Positions 25,008-34,196 of a stretch of 64,000 nucleotides of DNA are shown here, piece by piece (the first letter of the stretch is position 1; each line of letters begins with the position of its first letter). Source of the DNA: Roseateles aquatilis (GTDB lineage Bacteria > Pseudomonadota > Gammaproteobacteria > Burkholderiales > Burkholderiaceae_C); NCBI RefSeq assembly GCF_002205645.1, contig NZ_NIOF01000003.1, positions 186,001 through 250,000 on the forward strand. Reading direction: 5' to 3'. The translations under genes and the position numbers were made by a program. Under the pieces are notes generated by a model. The model did no database searches and had not been told where the DNA came from. It saw only the letters and a list, made by a program, of their open reading frames with translations.

Positions 25008-25337
25008 CGCCGGCTGCTCCGGCGTGCGATCCGCGCCATGGTGCGATGGGGCGCCTTCCGGGCGTCAGGCGCCCGACAGTGTCACTTCCATCATTTCCCT
25101 CACCCCTTTTATCCATTGCAACACTCGAAGGAAGCCGGTCACGAGGGGATACCCGGGCGTGCGAAAAATCGTCAATAAGATCGCTAATCGAACAAGAACG
25201 AACGTTCGATGCCACCGTAAGGGGGAGTGCCGGTCGTGAGGGGCGCGCCTATGATCGCGCCTTCCCCACCGAAACCCACGAACCGGCGCGGCCCATGAGG
25301 CGACGCCCGGCATTCGACCAACGAAGGAGACACCCGC
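25008..25337. other. Intergenic region upstream of the LuxR-type regulator
   Basis: No gene is seen in this 330-base stretch. A perfect 10-bp palindrome CGAACGTTCG occurs at 25199-25208, about 130 bases before the regulator start, in the most A/T-rich part of the gap. It may mark an operator, but nothing links it to a known regulator. Confidence 0.4.
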
Positions 25338-26084
25338 GTGAGGGTTCTGCTGATCGACGATCACCCATTGATCCTGGCCGCGCTTCAGACCGTCATCCAG
25401 GGTCTGGGAGAAGATGTCCAGGTCCTGGGTGCCGACAGCGCGGCTCAGGCGCGTGACACGCTCAAGGCCCGACAGGATTTCGATCTGGTGCTGCTGGATC
25501 TGAACCTGGGCGACGCCAGCGGTTTCGACGTCCTGGAAGAGTTCCGCGCCCAATATCCGTCACTGCCCGTCGTGGTCATTTCGGCCTCGGACCGCGCCAG
25601 CGACGTCATCCGCGCGATCGACCAGGGCGCCATGGGTTTCATCCCCAAGCGCACCGGCAACGACGTACTGGCCCAGGCGCTGAAGCTGGTGATGTCGGGG
25701 GGCATCTATGTGCCGCCGATGTCGCTGGGCTCGGAGGCGCCGCCGGAGCCTCAACCGGTCGCGCTGGCCGACGGCCCCGCGCACACGGGCGGCAGCAAGC
25801 TGCAGCAGGTCCATGCGCTGGCCAGCCAGGCCGGCTACCAGACCACCGTCGGCCTGGAGAACCTGCAACTGACGCCGCGCCAGACCGACGTGCTGGCGCT
25901 GCTGCTGCAGGGCAAGCCGAACAAGATCATCGCCCGCGAGCTGGGCGTGTCCGTCGAGACCATCAAGGACCATGTCGCTGCCGTGCTGAAGGCGCTGGGC
26001 GTGAGCTCCCGGACCCAGGCCGTGCTGGCGGTCGGCCAGATGGTGCAGCGGCAGCCGAACGCGGCGTTCACGACCTTCCGCTGA
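25338..26084 (+). CDS. NarL/FixJ (LuxR-type) response regulator
   Basis: The 248-residue protein has an N-terminal receiver domain (residues 1-125; acidic pair Asp8/Asp9, phospho-acceptor Asp54 in VLLDLNLGD, Lys in IPKRTG) and a C-terminal LuxR helix-turn-helix (about 178-240: LTPRQTDVLALLLQGKPNKI, ARELGVSVETIKDHVAAVLK). It therefore binds DNA upon phosphorylation by an unlinked kinase. The start is a GTG preceded by AAGGAGA. No kinase gene is adjacent. A bidirectional terminator separates it from scpA. Confidence 0.93.
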   Translation: MRVLLIDDHPLILAALQTVIQGLGEDVQVLGADSAAQARDTLKARQDFDLVLLDLNLGDASGFDVLEEFRAQYPSLPVVVISASDRASDVIRAIDQGAMGFIPKRTGNDVLAQALKLVMSGGIYVPPMSLGSEAPPEPQPVALADGPAHTGGSKLQQVHALASQAGYQTTVGLENLQLTPRQTDVLALLLQGKPNKIIARELGVSVETIKDHVAAVLKALGVSSRTQAVLAVGQMVQRQPNAAFTTFR

Positions 26085-26141
26085 CGCGCATTCCGCTGAC
26101 GCCACCTTGCCGGCGCGCACCCCGCCGGCTCCGGAAAGACG

Positions 26142-26166
26142 AAACGACCTCCTCGGAGGTCGTTTT
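26142..26166. terminator. Bidirectional terminator between response regulator and scpA
   Basis: AAACGACCTCC (26142-26152) and GGAGGTCGTTT (26155-26165) form a perfect 11-bp stem with a tight loop, flanked by A on one side and T on the other, so it can end transcripts from both convergent genes. Confidence 0.9.
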
Positions 26167-26189
26167 GCTTTGAGGCCCCGGCCCCGGTT

Positions 26190-27065
26190 TCAGGTCGGCG
26201 AGTAGGCCAGCCGCACGTAGATCGGCGCGAAGGCCTCGGCCTGCGTGATCTCGATCAGGCGCTCCCGCGACAGTTCGAGCATCGCGATGAACGACACCAC
26301 CAGCACTTGCGATCCGCGGTCCAGCTCGAACAGGTCCTCGAACTCCACGAACCGCTGCCCTTGCAGCCGGCGCAGCAGGTGGCTCATGAACTCCCGCACC
26401 GAGAGCTGCTCGCGGGAGATCTTGTGGTGCTGGTTCAGCTTCGCGCGCCGCATCAGATCGGCCCAGGCCGCGCGCAGGTCGTCGACGTGCACGTCCGGCA
26501 GCCTCGGCGCCAGCGACTGCTCGATGTGGATCTGTGCCCGCAGGAAGTCCCGGCCCAGCACCGGCAACTGATCGAGGCGCATCGCCGCCTGCTTCATCTG
26601 CTCGTACTCCAGCAGGCGCCGCACGAGCTCGGCGCGCGGGTCCTCGGGCTCGGCGCCGTCGTTGGACTTCTTCGGCGGCAGCAGCATCCGCGACTTGATC
26701 TCGATCAGCATCGCCGCCATCAGCAGGTACTCGCTCGCCAGCTCGAGGTTGTGGCGGCGGATTTGCTCGACGTAGCTGAGGTACTGCCGCGTGACCTCGG
26801 CCAGCGGGATGTCGAGGATGTTGAAGTTCTGCTTGCGGATCAGGTACAGCAGCAAGTCCAGTGGCCCCTGGAAGGCTTCCAGGAAGACCTCCAACGCATC
26901 CGGCGGGATGTAGAGGTCCTGCGGCATCGCGAACAGCGGCTCGCCATATAGCCGCGCCACGGCGACGTTGTCGACGATGTCAGGCGTGGAAGCGCCGCCG
27001 CCCTGATCGTCCGGCGGGGCCGGCAGATTCAGGGCGGTGTCGGAGGTGTCGGCGGGCTTGCTCAC
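26190..27065 (-). CDS. scpA: Segregation and condensation protein A (ScpA)
   Basis: ScpA is the kleisin that bridges the SMC heads in the chromosome-condensing complex. The 291-residue product has a variable N-terminal extension (1-55), then FQGPLDLLLYLIRKQNFNIL, the canonical N-terminal helix block. ELASEYLLMAAMLIEIKSRM follows, and a C-terminal winged-helix (VLVVSFIAMLELSRERLIEI). The start is a GTG at 27065. No scpB is adjacent. The gene follows the DUF3460 gene by 28 bases, so both may share a transcript. Confidence 0.95.
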   Translation of the reverse strand: MSKPADTSDTALNLPAPPDDQGGGASTPDIVDNVAVARLYGEPLFAMPQDLYIPPDALEVFLEAFQGPLDLLLYLIRKQNFNILDIPLAEVTRQYLSYVEQIRRHNLELASEYLLMAAMLIEIKSRMLLPPKKSNDGAEPEDPRAELVRRLLEYEQMKQAAMRLDQLPVLGRDFLRAQIHIEQSLAPRLPDVHVDDLRAAWADLMRRAKLNQHHKISREQLSVREFMSHLLRRLQGQRFVEFEDLFELDRGSQVLVVSFIAMLELSRERLIEITQAEAFAPIYVRLAYSPT

Positions 27066-27093
27066 CGGATCCGGAACGGGCGTCGCGAGACGC

Positions 27094-27297
27094 TCACTCG
27101 GACTTGGTCTGGTAGACGTACGGCTGCTGGGGCACGGCCGCGGCGTTGTAGCCGCTCTGGGCGGAGCGGTCCTGCTCGCGGTCCCACAGCAGTGCGCGGC
27201 CGGCGCGCTGCTCGGCTTCCAGCGTCGGCTTCTTGGCCTTCAGCTCGTCGATGAAGTTGGTGATTTCGGACTTGTACGGCTTCCAGAACAGCGGCAT
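27094..27297 (-). CDS. DUF3460 family small protein
   Basis: The 67-residue product begins MPLFWKPYKSEITNFIDELK and continues KAKKPTLEAEQRAGRALLWD, the conserved core of DUF3460, a short betaproteobacterial family of unknown function. It is soluble and highly charged, with a tyrosine-rich C-terminus. It lies between metG (68 bases upstream) and scpA on the same strand, an arrangement common in Burkholderiales. Confidence 0.9.
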   Translation of the reverse strand: MPLFWKPYKSEITNFIDELKAKKPTLEAEQRAGRALLWDREQDRSAQSGYNAAAVPQQPYVYQTKSE

Positions 27298-27365
27298 GGC
27301 GGGCTCTTGATAGGGATCTTGAAACTGGGTGGGATTCTAGGCGGTCGTCTCGTGACAACCCGTGC

Positions 27366-29411
27366 TCAACGCACGCGCATGCCCGGCTGCGCGCCGGGGA
27401 AGGGCTCCAGCACGTAGATGCCGGGATTGACCTTCTCATCGGCGTGGCTGGCCGCCAGGACCATGCCCTCCGAGACGCCGAACTTCATCTTGCGCGGCGC
27501 CAGGTTGGCCACCATCACCGTGAGCTTGCCTTCCAGCTGTTCCGGTTGATAGGCGCTGCGGATGCCGCTGAAGACATTGCGCAGGCGGCCTTCGCCGACG
27601 TCCAGCGTCAGGCGCAGCAGCTTGTCGGACCCTTCGACGAGCTCGGCCTTCACGATCTTGGCGATGCGCAGGTCGACCTTGGCGAAGTCGTCGATCTTGA
27701 TCTCGGGTGCGAGGTCCTCGCCGCCGGGCACGACCTTCGGGGGCGCGGGCGGCTCGAACAGTGCTTCCAGCATCTTCGGGTCGACGCGCTGCAGCAGGTG
27801 CTCATAGCCGCCGATGCGGTGCGCGCCCAGGGCGCGGTCGGCATCGTCGAAGCTCAGCGGCGCGATCTGCAGGAAGCTCTCCACCTTCGCCACCAGCGCC
27901 GGCAGCACCGGCTTCAGGTAGAGCGACAGCAGCCGGAAGGCCTCGATGCAGACGGTGCAGACGTCCTGCAGCACCTGGTCCTTGCCCTCTTGCTTGGCCA
28001 GTTCCCAGGGCTTGTTCTGGTCCACGAACTCGTTGACGCGATCGGCCAGTGCCATGATCTCGCGCAGCACCTTGCCGAACTCGCGGGTCTCGTACAGCTC
28101 GACCACGGTCGCCTTGTGCGCCCGCAGACCGTCCAGCAGCGCGCGGCCCTCGACGCCCACGTCGGCGGACAACTGGCCGTCGAAGCGCTTGGACAGGAAG
28201 CCCGCGGCGCGGCTGGCGATGTTGATGAACTTGCCGACCAGGTCCGAGTTGACGCGGGCGGCGAAGTCCTCGGGGTTGAAGTCGACGTCCTCGACCTTGC
28301 TGTTGAGCTTGGCGGCCAGGTAGTAGCGCAGCCACTCGGGGTTCATGCCCAGGCTCAGGTACTTCATCGGGTCGAGGCCCGTGCCGCGGCTCTTGCTCAT
28401 CTTCTCGCCGCCGTTGACGGTCAGGAAGCCGTGCACGAACACGTGGTTGGGCGTCTTGCGGCCGCTGAAGTGCAGCATCGCCGGCCAGAACAGCGTGTGG
28501 AAGTAGGTGATGTCCTTGCCGATGAAATGGATCTGCTCGGTGGACTCGTCCTTCATGAACGCGTCGAAGTCCTTGCCGATCTTGCCGAAGTAGTTCTTCA
28601 GCGACGCGAGGTAGCCGACCGGCGCCTCCAGCCAGACGTAGAAGTACTTGCCCGGCGCGTCGGGGATCTCGATGCCGAAGTAGGGCGCGTCGCGGCTGAT
28701 GTCCCAGTCCCCCAGGCCGCCGTTGCCGTCCTCGTCCTTGGCGAACCACTCGCGGATCTTGTTCAGCACCTCGGACTGCAGGCGGCCGGTCTCCTGCGTC
28801 CATTGCTCCAGGAACTCGACGCAGCGCGGATCGGAGAGCTTGAAGAAGTAATGCTCCGAACTCTTCATCACCGGCGTGGCGCCGGTCAGCACCGAGAACG
28901 GATTCTTCAGCTCGGTCGGCGCGTAGACGGCGCCGCAGACCTCGCACGAATCGCCGTATTGGTCCTTGGCACCGCACTTCGGGCACTCGCCCTTGATGAA
29001 GCGGTCGGGCAGGAACATCGACTTCTGCGGATCGAAGAACTGCTCGATGGTCTTGACGGCGATCAGCTCGTTCGCGCGCAGCGCGCGGTAGATCTCCTTC
29101 GACAGCTCGTGGTTCTCCTGCCCGTCGGTGGTGTGCCAGTTGTCGAAGTTGATGTGGAAGCCGTCCAGGTACTGCTTGCGGCCGGAGGCGATGTCGGCGA
29201 CGAACTGCTGCGGCGTCTTGCCGGCCTTCTCCGCCGCGATCATGATCGGCGCGCCATGGGCGTCGTCGGCGCAGACGAAGTGGACCTCGTTGCCCATCAT
29301 CCGCTGGAAGCGCACCCAGATGTCGGCCTGGGTGTACTCCATGATGTGGCCAATGTGGAAGTTCGCATTGGCGTAGGGCAGGGCGGTGGTGACGAAAAGC
29401 TTGCGGGTCAT
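27366..29411 (-). CDS. metG: Methionyl-tRNA synthetase
   Basis: MetRS charges tRNA-Met with methionine. The start [20 protein letters not shown] at 29411 gives 681 residues, the long MetG form. The HIGH motif is HIGHI at about 19-23. The zinc knuckle is [18 protein letters not shown] (about 145-162), and the KMSKS loop is KMSKSRGT (about 335-342). A C-terminal EMAP-II-like tRNA-binding domain (about 580-681, [18 protein letters not shown]) is present. The open frame extends upstream of the start but without family similarity. Confidence 0.98.
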   Translation of the reverse strand: MTRKLFVTTALPYANANFHIGHIMEYTQADIWVRFQRMMGNEVHFVCADDAHGAPIMIAAEKAGKTPQQFVADIASGRKQYLDGFHINFDNWHTTDGQENHELSKEIYRALRANELIAVKTIEQFFDPQKSMFLPDRFIKGECPKCGAKDQYGDSCEVCGAVYAPTELKNPFSVLTGATPVMKSSEHYFFKLSDPRCVEFLEQWTQETGRLQSEVLNKIREWFAKDEDGNGGLGDWDISRDAPYFGIEIPDAPGKYFYVWLEAPVGYLASLKNYFGKIGKDFDAFMKDESTEQIHFIGKDITYFHTLFWPAMLHFSGRKTPNHVFVHGFLTVNGGEKMSKSRGTGLDPMKYLSLGMNPEWLRYYLAAKLNSKVEDVDFNPEDFAARVNSDLVGKFINIASRAAGFLSKRFDGQLSADVGVEGRALLDGLRAHKATVVELYETREFGKVLREIMALADRVNEFVDQNKPWELAKQEGKDQVLQDVCTVCIEAFRLLSLYLKPVLPALVAKVESFLQIAPLSFDDADRALGAHRIGGYEHLLQRVDPKMLEALFEPPAPPKVVPGGEDLAPEIKIDDFAKVDLRIAKIVKAELVEGSDKLLRLTLDVGEGRLRNVFSGIRSAYQPEQLEGKLTVMVANLAPRKMKFGVSEGMVLAASHADEKVNPGIYVLEPFPGAQPGMRVR

Positions 29412-29501
29412 GGCGCGATCGGAGCGAGCGGTGGTCCCGGCGCGGGTCGTCATGCGGCGCATGCCGACCGGCACCAGCGGAGGAGCCGACGATTCTAGGC
29501 G

Positions 29502-30557
29502 TCAGACGGCGCGCCCGTCGGCGTTCTGCGCCCCGGTCGGGGCGGCGGACGGCGCGGTCGCCGGTGCGGCCGCGGGCGACAGGCGGGCCGCGTAGCGCTG
29601 CGCCAGCCACGAGCACAGGATCAACTGCAGCTGGTGATAGAACATGATCGGCAGCACGATCACGCCGACGGCGGGATTGGCGCCGAACAGCAGCTTGGCC
29701 ATCGGCACGCCGGACGCCAGCGTCTTCTTGGAGCCGCAGAAGACCGCGGCGATCTCGTCCTCGACCGACAGACCCATCGCCCTGGACGCGAAGCGGCTCA
29801 GCACGATGACGGCCGCCAGGAACAGCGCGGCGCCGATCGCCGCCTTGACCAGCAGCTCCGCGCCGTGGTCGCGCCACAGGCCCGAGGCCACGGAATCGCT
29901 GAAGGCGGAGAGCACCAGCAGGATGATCACGCAGCGGTCGATCAGCGAGATCCGTGACTTGTGCCTTAGATAGAAGCCCAGCAGCAACGGCCGCAGCAAC
30001 TGGCCGGCGACCAGCGGCAGCAGCAGCAATTGCGTGAGCTTCCAGACCGCCTCGCCGAAGGGCAGGGTGGCGCCGCCGGCGCCGGCCATCAGCGTGACCA
30101 GCAGCGGGGTGAGCACGATGCCGAGCAGGCTTGACGCGCTGGCGTTGAAGATCGCCGCGGGCACGTTGCCCTTGGCCAGCACCGTCATCGCGACCGAGGA
30201 GGAGATCGTCGACGGCAGCGCGCACAGGTAGGCGAAGCCCAGGGCCAGGTCATGCGGCAGCCAGCGCCCGAACAGCGCGGTGAAGCCCCACCAGAGCAGC
30301 GGGAACAGCGCGTAGGTGCTGAGCTGCACCAGCAGGTGCACGCGCCACTTCAGCGCGCCGTCGCGCAGCGCCGAGGCGGACAGGCCCAACCCGGTCAGGA
30401 AGAACACCAGCGCCACGCCCCAGTTGCTGACCGCTTGCAGTTGCAGCAGGCCGCCGCTGCGGCCCAGGTCCGGCCACACGCTGGCCAGGCCGACCGCGCC
30501 GACCAGCGCCAACAGAAACCATTCCTTGCGGACCCACGCGCGCACGCTCATCGCCAT
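29502..30557 (-). CDS. Bile acid:sodium symporter family (YfeH-like) transporter
   Basis: The 351-residue protein has about ten membrane spans, with family blocks VALVFFLTGLGLSASALRDG, LGFAYLCALPSTISSSVAMT, VLAKGNVPAAIFNASASSLL and VFCGSKKTLASGVPMAKLLF. These match the SBF-like branch (YfeH-type), whose substrates are mostly unknown. The start at 30557 is chosen because GGAAGG lies 7 bases upstream; an ATG two codons later is the alternative. It is 90 bases upstream of metG on the same strand. Confidence 0.9.
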   Translation of the reverse strand: MAMSVRAWVRKEWFLLALVGAVGLASVWPDLGRSGGLLQLQAVSNWGVALVFFLTGLGLSASALRDGALKWRVHLLVQLSTYALFPLLWWGFTALFGRWLPHDLALGFAYLCALPSTISSSVAMTVLAKGNVPAAIFNASASSLLGIVLTPLLVTLMAGAGGATLPFGEAVWKLTQLLLLPLVAGQLLRPLLLGFYLRHKSRISLIDRCVIILLVLSAFSDSVASGLWRDHGAELLVKAAIGAALFLAAVIVLSRFASRAMGLSVEDEIAAVFCGSKKTLASGVPMAKLLFGANPAVGVIVLPIMFYHQLQLILCSWLAQRYAARLSPAAAPATAPSAAPTGAQNADGRAV

Positions 30558-31461
30558 CGCCTTTCCTTCCGGGCGGCGACGCGGGCTCGTGCGCCCGTCA
30601 CGCCGCGCCGGCATTGACCGAACAGGGACTCTAGCGGGATCGCTCCTTGCCGACCTTTCCCCAGGCTTTCCCAGGCGGCGATTTGCTCCGTGAAGGAACG
30701 CTGAACGCCCTCGATGTCAGATTCGTGACCTGTCGCGGTGCATTCATGACGGCATCCGCACGCCGCATGGGTCTTTCGCGCGTGATCCGGCCGGGAGTTG
30801 TAACGGTCCAGCACCGGTCTGCGTCATCCCGCGCCACGTTCCCGCCCGCTCGGCGGGTTGTCGGACCTCGTCCTGCGGTTCAAGGTGAGCCGCTAAACCG
30901 TTGATTTCAAAGACCCCCGAAAGCTATCCACCGAGGCTGTGGATAACTGTGTGGGAAACCTGCCCGCGAGCGCTGTAAACCGTTGATTGACCGACTTGTG
31001 AAGTTCCGTGCCACATTTCCGGGCAGGCGAAATCCTTCTATATGAATCAATCACTTAGCGGTGTTCCGGGAAAACGAGCAGCTGCGATGCAGCACGGTTG
31101 TTCGGCGAGTGCCAGGTGTTGCGCGATGGGGATAAGTCAAGCCCCTGGTCGATGATTTTTAGGTTGACAACGTGGTTCTGACGCTGGAAGAAGTGACCCG
31201 GCGGCGACTTGCCGGGCACGTCCGCCGGGCAAGCTATCCCCCGCCGTTGTGGACAACCATGTGGGTCTCCTGCTCACGGCTGTTGCAAGTGCTTGTCACG
31301 ACCGGTATTTCGGTGGCTTGCTCGAAATAGTTGCAGTGCCATGGCGGCCAATGACCGCGCCGTGGCCGAAATCATCGATGGATTCCAGGAAGGCCCCTAA
31401 AAGAAGGCCCTCCGCGCACCGCTAAAATCCGCGACTTTGCAAAAGCAATCCTCATTCCTTC
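30558..31461. other. 900-base intergenic region upstream of minC with diverged repeats and DnaA-box dyads
   Basis: No convincing gene is found. Two diverged copies of a ~59-base element start with AAGCTATCC at 30921 and 31231; each contains a DnaA-box-like dyad (TGTGGATAA at 30938-30946, TGTGGACAA at 31248-31256). The 13-mer TAAACCGTTGATT is repeated at 30894-30906 and 30976-30988, flanking copy 1. TTGACA at 31164 and a TAAAAT box at 31423-31428 may belong to minC promoters. A short hairpin CCCGCC/GGCGGG lies at 30841-30857. Confidence 0.6.
31423..31428 (+). promoter_or_regulatory. minC: Putative -10 element of minCDE
   Basis: GCTAAAATCC surrounds TAAAAT, a one-mismatch sigma-70 -10 box, 33 bases before the minC ATG. 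A matching -35 hexamer is not clear, so the call rests on the -10 box and position. Confidence 0.45.
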
Positions 31462-32406
31462 ATGACCCAGGCAGCGGCGGGCAATTTCTCGGGGCGTTCG
31501 GCATCGACCGGCAAGGCCGTGGAACTTTTTGAATTGAAGAGCGCCTCGCTGAGCCTGCTCGCGCTGGTCCTGAAGACGGCCGATCCGGCGGCGCTGGACC
31601 AGGAACTGACAGCCAAGCTGGGCGACACGCCCGACGCTTTCCACCACGATCCCTTGCTGCTGGACCTGAGCCAGCTGCCAGCGGCGGTGGACGGCGCGCC
31701 GGACGACGCGCAGGCCGTCGATGCCGCCGCGGCGGCGCAGGCGCAAGGGCAATTGAGCCTGGAGGCCGTGGAGGCGCCGGCCGAGGCGGCGAATGCGCCG
31801 TTGGCGGAAGCCGCCGGTCCCGCCGCCCGTGTCGACCTCGCCGCGGTGCTGCCCTTGCTGCGGCGTCATCGCCTGCAGCCGGTGGGCGTGGTCGGCGCGA
31901 ATGCCGCCGAGCTGGCGCAGGCCGCGGAACTCGGCCTGGCCGAGGCGCCCGACGAGCCGGTCCGCGCGGAGCCGCGTGAACCCCGCGAGCCGCGCGTGCA
32001 GAAGGTCGTGCAGCAGGTGATCAAGGAAGTGGTCGTCGAGCGTCCGGTCGAAGTGCCGGTGCCCGCGGAGTCCCGCACCGTCTACGTGGACAAGCCCTTG
32101 CGATCGGGCCAGCAGGTCTATGCCAAGGGGGCCGATCTGGTCGTGCTGGCGGCGGTCAACCATGGCGCCGAGGTGATCGCAGACGGCAACATCCATGTCT
32201 ATGCGCCGTTGCGAGGCAAGGCCATCGCCGGCGCGCGCGGCAACACGCAGGCGCGGATCTTCGCGCAGGTGCTGGAGGCCGAGCTGATCGCCATCGCCGG
32301 CATCTACCGCACCAGCGAGAACCCGCTGCCGGACAACGTGCGCGGCAAGGCCGCGCAGGTCCGGCTCGACGGTGAGAAGCTGCTGATGGAGCCGCTCGGG
32401 GCATGA
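31462..32406 (+). CDS. minC: Septum site-determining protein MinC
   Basis: MinC inhibits FtsZ polymerisation away from midcell. The 314-residue product has an N-terminal FtsZ-binding domain (FELKSASLSLLALVLKTADP) and a long Ala/Glu/Pro-rich linker (about 95-200, including RVQKVVQQVIKEVVVERPVE). The C-terminal beta-helix domain (about 200-314) begins VYVDKPLRSGQQVYAKGADL and contains VNHGAEVIADGNIHVYAPLRG. It starts the minCDE cluster; a 220-base gap precedes minD. Confidence 0.96.
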   Translation: MTQAAAGNFSGRSASTGKAVELFELKSASLSLLALVLKTADPAALDQELTAKLGDTPDAFHHDPLLLDLSQLPAAVDGAPDDAQAVDAAAAAQAQGQLSLEAVEAPAEAANAPLAEAAGPAARVDLAAVLPLLRRHRLQPVGVVGANAAELAQAAELGLAEAPDEPVRAEPREPREPRVQKVVQQVIKEVVVERPVEVPVPAESRTVYVDKPLRSGQQVYAKGADLVVLAAVNHGAEVIADGNIHVYAPLRGKAIAGARGNTQARIFAQVLEAELIAIAGIYRTSENPLPDNVRGKAAQVRLDGEKLLMEPLGA

Positions 32407-32626
32407 TGCCGCTGGCCCGCCCTCGGTCCGACGCCGGCCCGCGCGCCGGTCGCGCCGCCGCCGCTCGTTTTTCCAGTTCTCCCGTTTTTCCCTTCTCCCC
32501 TTTCCCCCGACATGGACGGCGCGTTCCCCGCGACGCCGTCCGGACGACCGCCGCCATGGCCGCGGTCGCCTCGATCAAGCTTGAGCTGCGACGACAGCGA
32601 CCGACACACTGAAAGGACCTCGCTCC

Positions 32627-33439
32627 ATGACCAAAATCGTTGTGGTGACTTCCGGCAAGGGCGGCGTGGGCAAGACCACGACCAGCGCCAGCTTTGCCAC
32701 CGGCCTCGCGATGCGCGGCTACAAGACCGCGGTGATCGACTTCGACGTCGGCCTGCGCAATCTCGACCTGATCATGGGGTGCGAGCGGCGCGTCGTGTAT
32801 GACCTGATCAACGTCATCAACGACGAGGTCAAGCTGGGCCAGGCGCTGATCAAGGACAAGCAGCTGGACAAGCTGTTCATCCTGGCGGCCTCGCAGACGC
32901 GCGACAAGGACGCGTTGAAGCAGGAGGGCGTGGAGCGCGTGCTGGAAGAGCTCAAGGCGATGGAGTTCGATTACATCGTCTGCGACTCTCCGGCTGGCAT
33001 CGAGACCGGCGCGCTGATGGCCATGCACTACGCCGACGAGGCGCTGGTGGTGACCAACCCCGAGGTCTCCTCGGTGCGGGACTCCGATCGCATCCTGGGC
33101 ATGCTCAACAGCAAGACCAAGCGCGCGATCGAGGGCAAGGAGCCGATCAAGGAACACCTGCTGATCACGCGCTACAACCCGAACCGCGTCGAAGGTGGGC
33201 AGATGCTGTCGCTGGAGGACATCCACGAGATCCTGCGCACGCCGCTGATCGGCGTGATCCCGGAAAGCGACGTGGTGCTGCAGGCCTCCAACCAGGGCCT
33301 GCCGGCGATCCACATGAAGGGCACGGATGTTGCCGAGGCGTACACCGACGTCATTGCCCGATTCCTGGGCGAAGACAAGCCGATGCGTTTCGTCGAGGCC
33401 GAGAAGCCGGGCTTCTTCAAGCGTCTGTTCGGTCGCTGA
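32627..33439 (+). CDS. minD: Septum site-determining ATPase MinD
   Basis: MinD is the membrane-cycling ATPase that carries MinC. The 270-residue sequence begins [20 protein letters not shown] with a deviant Walker A (KGGVGKTT). It also has [20 protein letters not shown], the Walker [13 protein letters not shown], and the C-terminal amphipathic membrane-targeting helix ([11 protein letters not shown]). A GAAAGGA ribosome site lies upstream. minE follows after 17 bases. Confidence 0.98.
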   Translation: MTKIVVVTSGKGGVGKTTTSASFATGLAMRGYKTAVIDFDVGLRNLDLIMGCERRVVYDLINVINDEVKLGQALIKDKQLDKLFILAASQTRDKDALKQEGVERVLEELKAMEFDYIVCDSPAGIETGALMAMHYADEALVVTNPEVSSVRDSDRILGMLNSKTKRAIEGKEPIKEHLLITRYNPNRVEGGQMLSLEDIHEILRTPLIGVIPESDVVLQASNQGLPAIHMKGTDVAEAYTDVIARFLGEDKPMRFVEAEKPGFFKRLFGR

Positions 33440-33456
33440 CATCCACGGGAGTGACC

Positions 33457-33720
33457 ATGGGATTCATGTCCTTCTTCCTGGGTGAGAAGAAAAGCACCGC
33501 CAGTGTCGCCAAGGAGCGCCTGCAGCTGATCCTCGCCCATGAACGCAACGGTCGCGGCGCCAGCCCCGACTATCTGCCGCAACTGCAGCGCGAGCTGCTG
33601 GCGGTCATCTCGAAGTACGTCTCCATCAATCCGGAGGACATCAAGGTCCACATGGAGCGGCAGGACGATCTCGAAGTGCTCGAGGTCAAGATCGAATTGC
33701 CGGAGATCCGCAAGACCTGA
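33457..33720 (+). CDS. minE: Cell division topological specificity factor MinE
   Basis: MinE stimulates MinD ATPase and drives pole-to-pole oscillation. The start [20 protein letters not shown] at 33457 gives 87 residues; a GTG two codons earlier is also possible. The anti-MinCD helix ([14 protein letters not shown]) and the topological domain ([20 protein letters not shown], then [12 protein letters not shown]) are both present. Confidence 0.97.
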   Translation: MGFMSFFLGEKKSTASVAKERLQLILAHERNGRGASPDYLPQLQRELLAVISKYVSINPEDIKVHMERQDDLEVLEVKIELPEIRKT

Positions 33721-33860
33721 CCCCGTCCATGTCGAAGGGCCTGATGGCTCCGATGTTTCCGAAGGCCTTGGGTCTGGAAGCCCCTCGAAGGTCCCGAACG
33801 CCCGGAACGGCCGAAACGCTAGGAAGCGCACTTGAAAGTGCGCCTCACTGGAGGCAGCGG

Positions 33861-33915
33861 AAGCCGGGGGCCCCGGGGCGATTTGGGGACTTATGAGCCC
33901 CGGGGCCCCCGGCTT
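33861..33915. terminator. 19-bp perfect hairpin downstream of minE
   Basis: AAGCCGGGGGCCCCGGGGC (33861-33879) is exactly complementary to 33897-33915, with a 17-base loop. There is no T-run, but the stem is exceptionally stable and lies between convergent genes, so termination or mRNA-end protection is the likely role. Confidence 0.6.
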
Positions 33916-33975
33916 TCGCTGACGGGCTGAGTGCTCCGACTGGTTTGGGGGGGGCGCCCACCTGCCGTGTTCGGC

Positions 33976-34071
33976 GCGTTGGCCGCGAGGGCACGGGGCC
34001 TTTGCCTGCGCAAGAACCTCGTTCCCTCTCGTCCCCGGCCGTCGTGGCGTGCCAAGGTTTTGCGACCGAGG
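33976..34071 (+). repeat. Dispersed structured intergenic repeat, copy B
   Basis: This copy corresponds to 12924-13020. The outer stem uses 33987-33998 with 34017-34028 (one G-T pair, one mismatch), and the inner stem is TTGC/GCAA (34002-34005 with 34010-34013) instead of TTGG/CCAA. The fold is thus kept by paired changes. It too follows a plus-strand operon end and faces a minus-strand gene. Confidence 0.7.
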
Positions 34072-34196
34072 GCTGCGTGGCCCGGGGGCCGTGGATTGCC
34101 GTGGTCTGCGACCGAGGAGTACCGTGGCCAGCGGCCGTGGACTGTCATGGTCCGCGGCCGTGGACTGTCTCGGTTTCGTGCCGAGGTTCCTTCGGG

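Larger units (their letters stand above)
33721..34196. other. Intergenic region after minE: long hairpin, dispersed repeat copy B and short tandem repeats
   Basis: No gene is supported in this 476-base stretch between convergent genes. It holds a 19-bp hairpin (33861-33915), a G8 run (33947-33954) and copy B of the structured repeat (33976-34071). A degenerate ~23-base tandem repeat at about 34084-34169 shares GCGGCCGTGGACTGTC at 34131 and 34154. Open frames crossing it have no homology that I recognise. Confidence 0.65.

Noticed and set aside
27444-29498. Long plus-strand open frame opposite metG
   Set aside because: It lies entirely within an intact methionyl-tRNA synthetase gene read on the other strand and shows no domain-like pattern.
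30894-31289. Chromosomal replication origin
   Set aside because: Only a few DnaA-box-like sites occur, no dnaA/dnaN/gyrB or AT-rich unwinding region is near, and similar dyads recur upstream of dusC.
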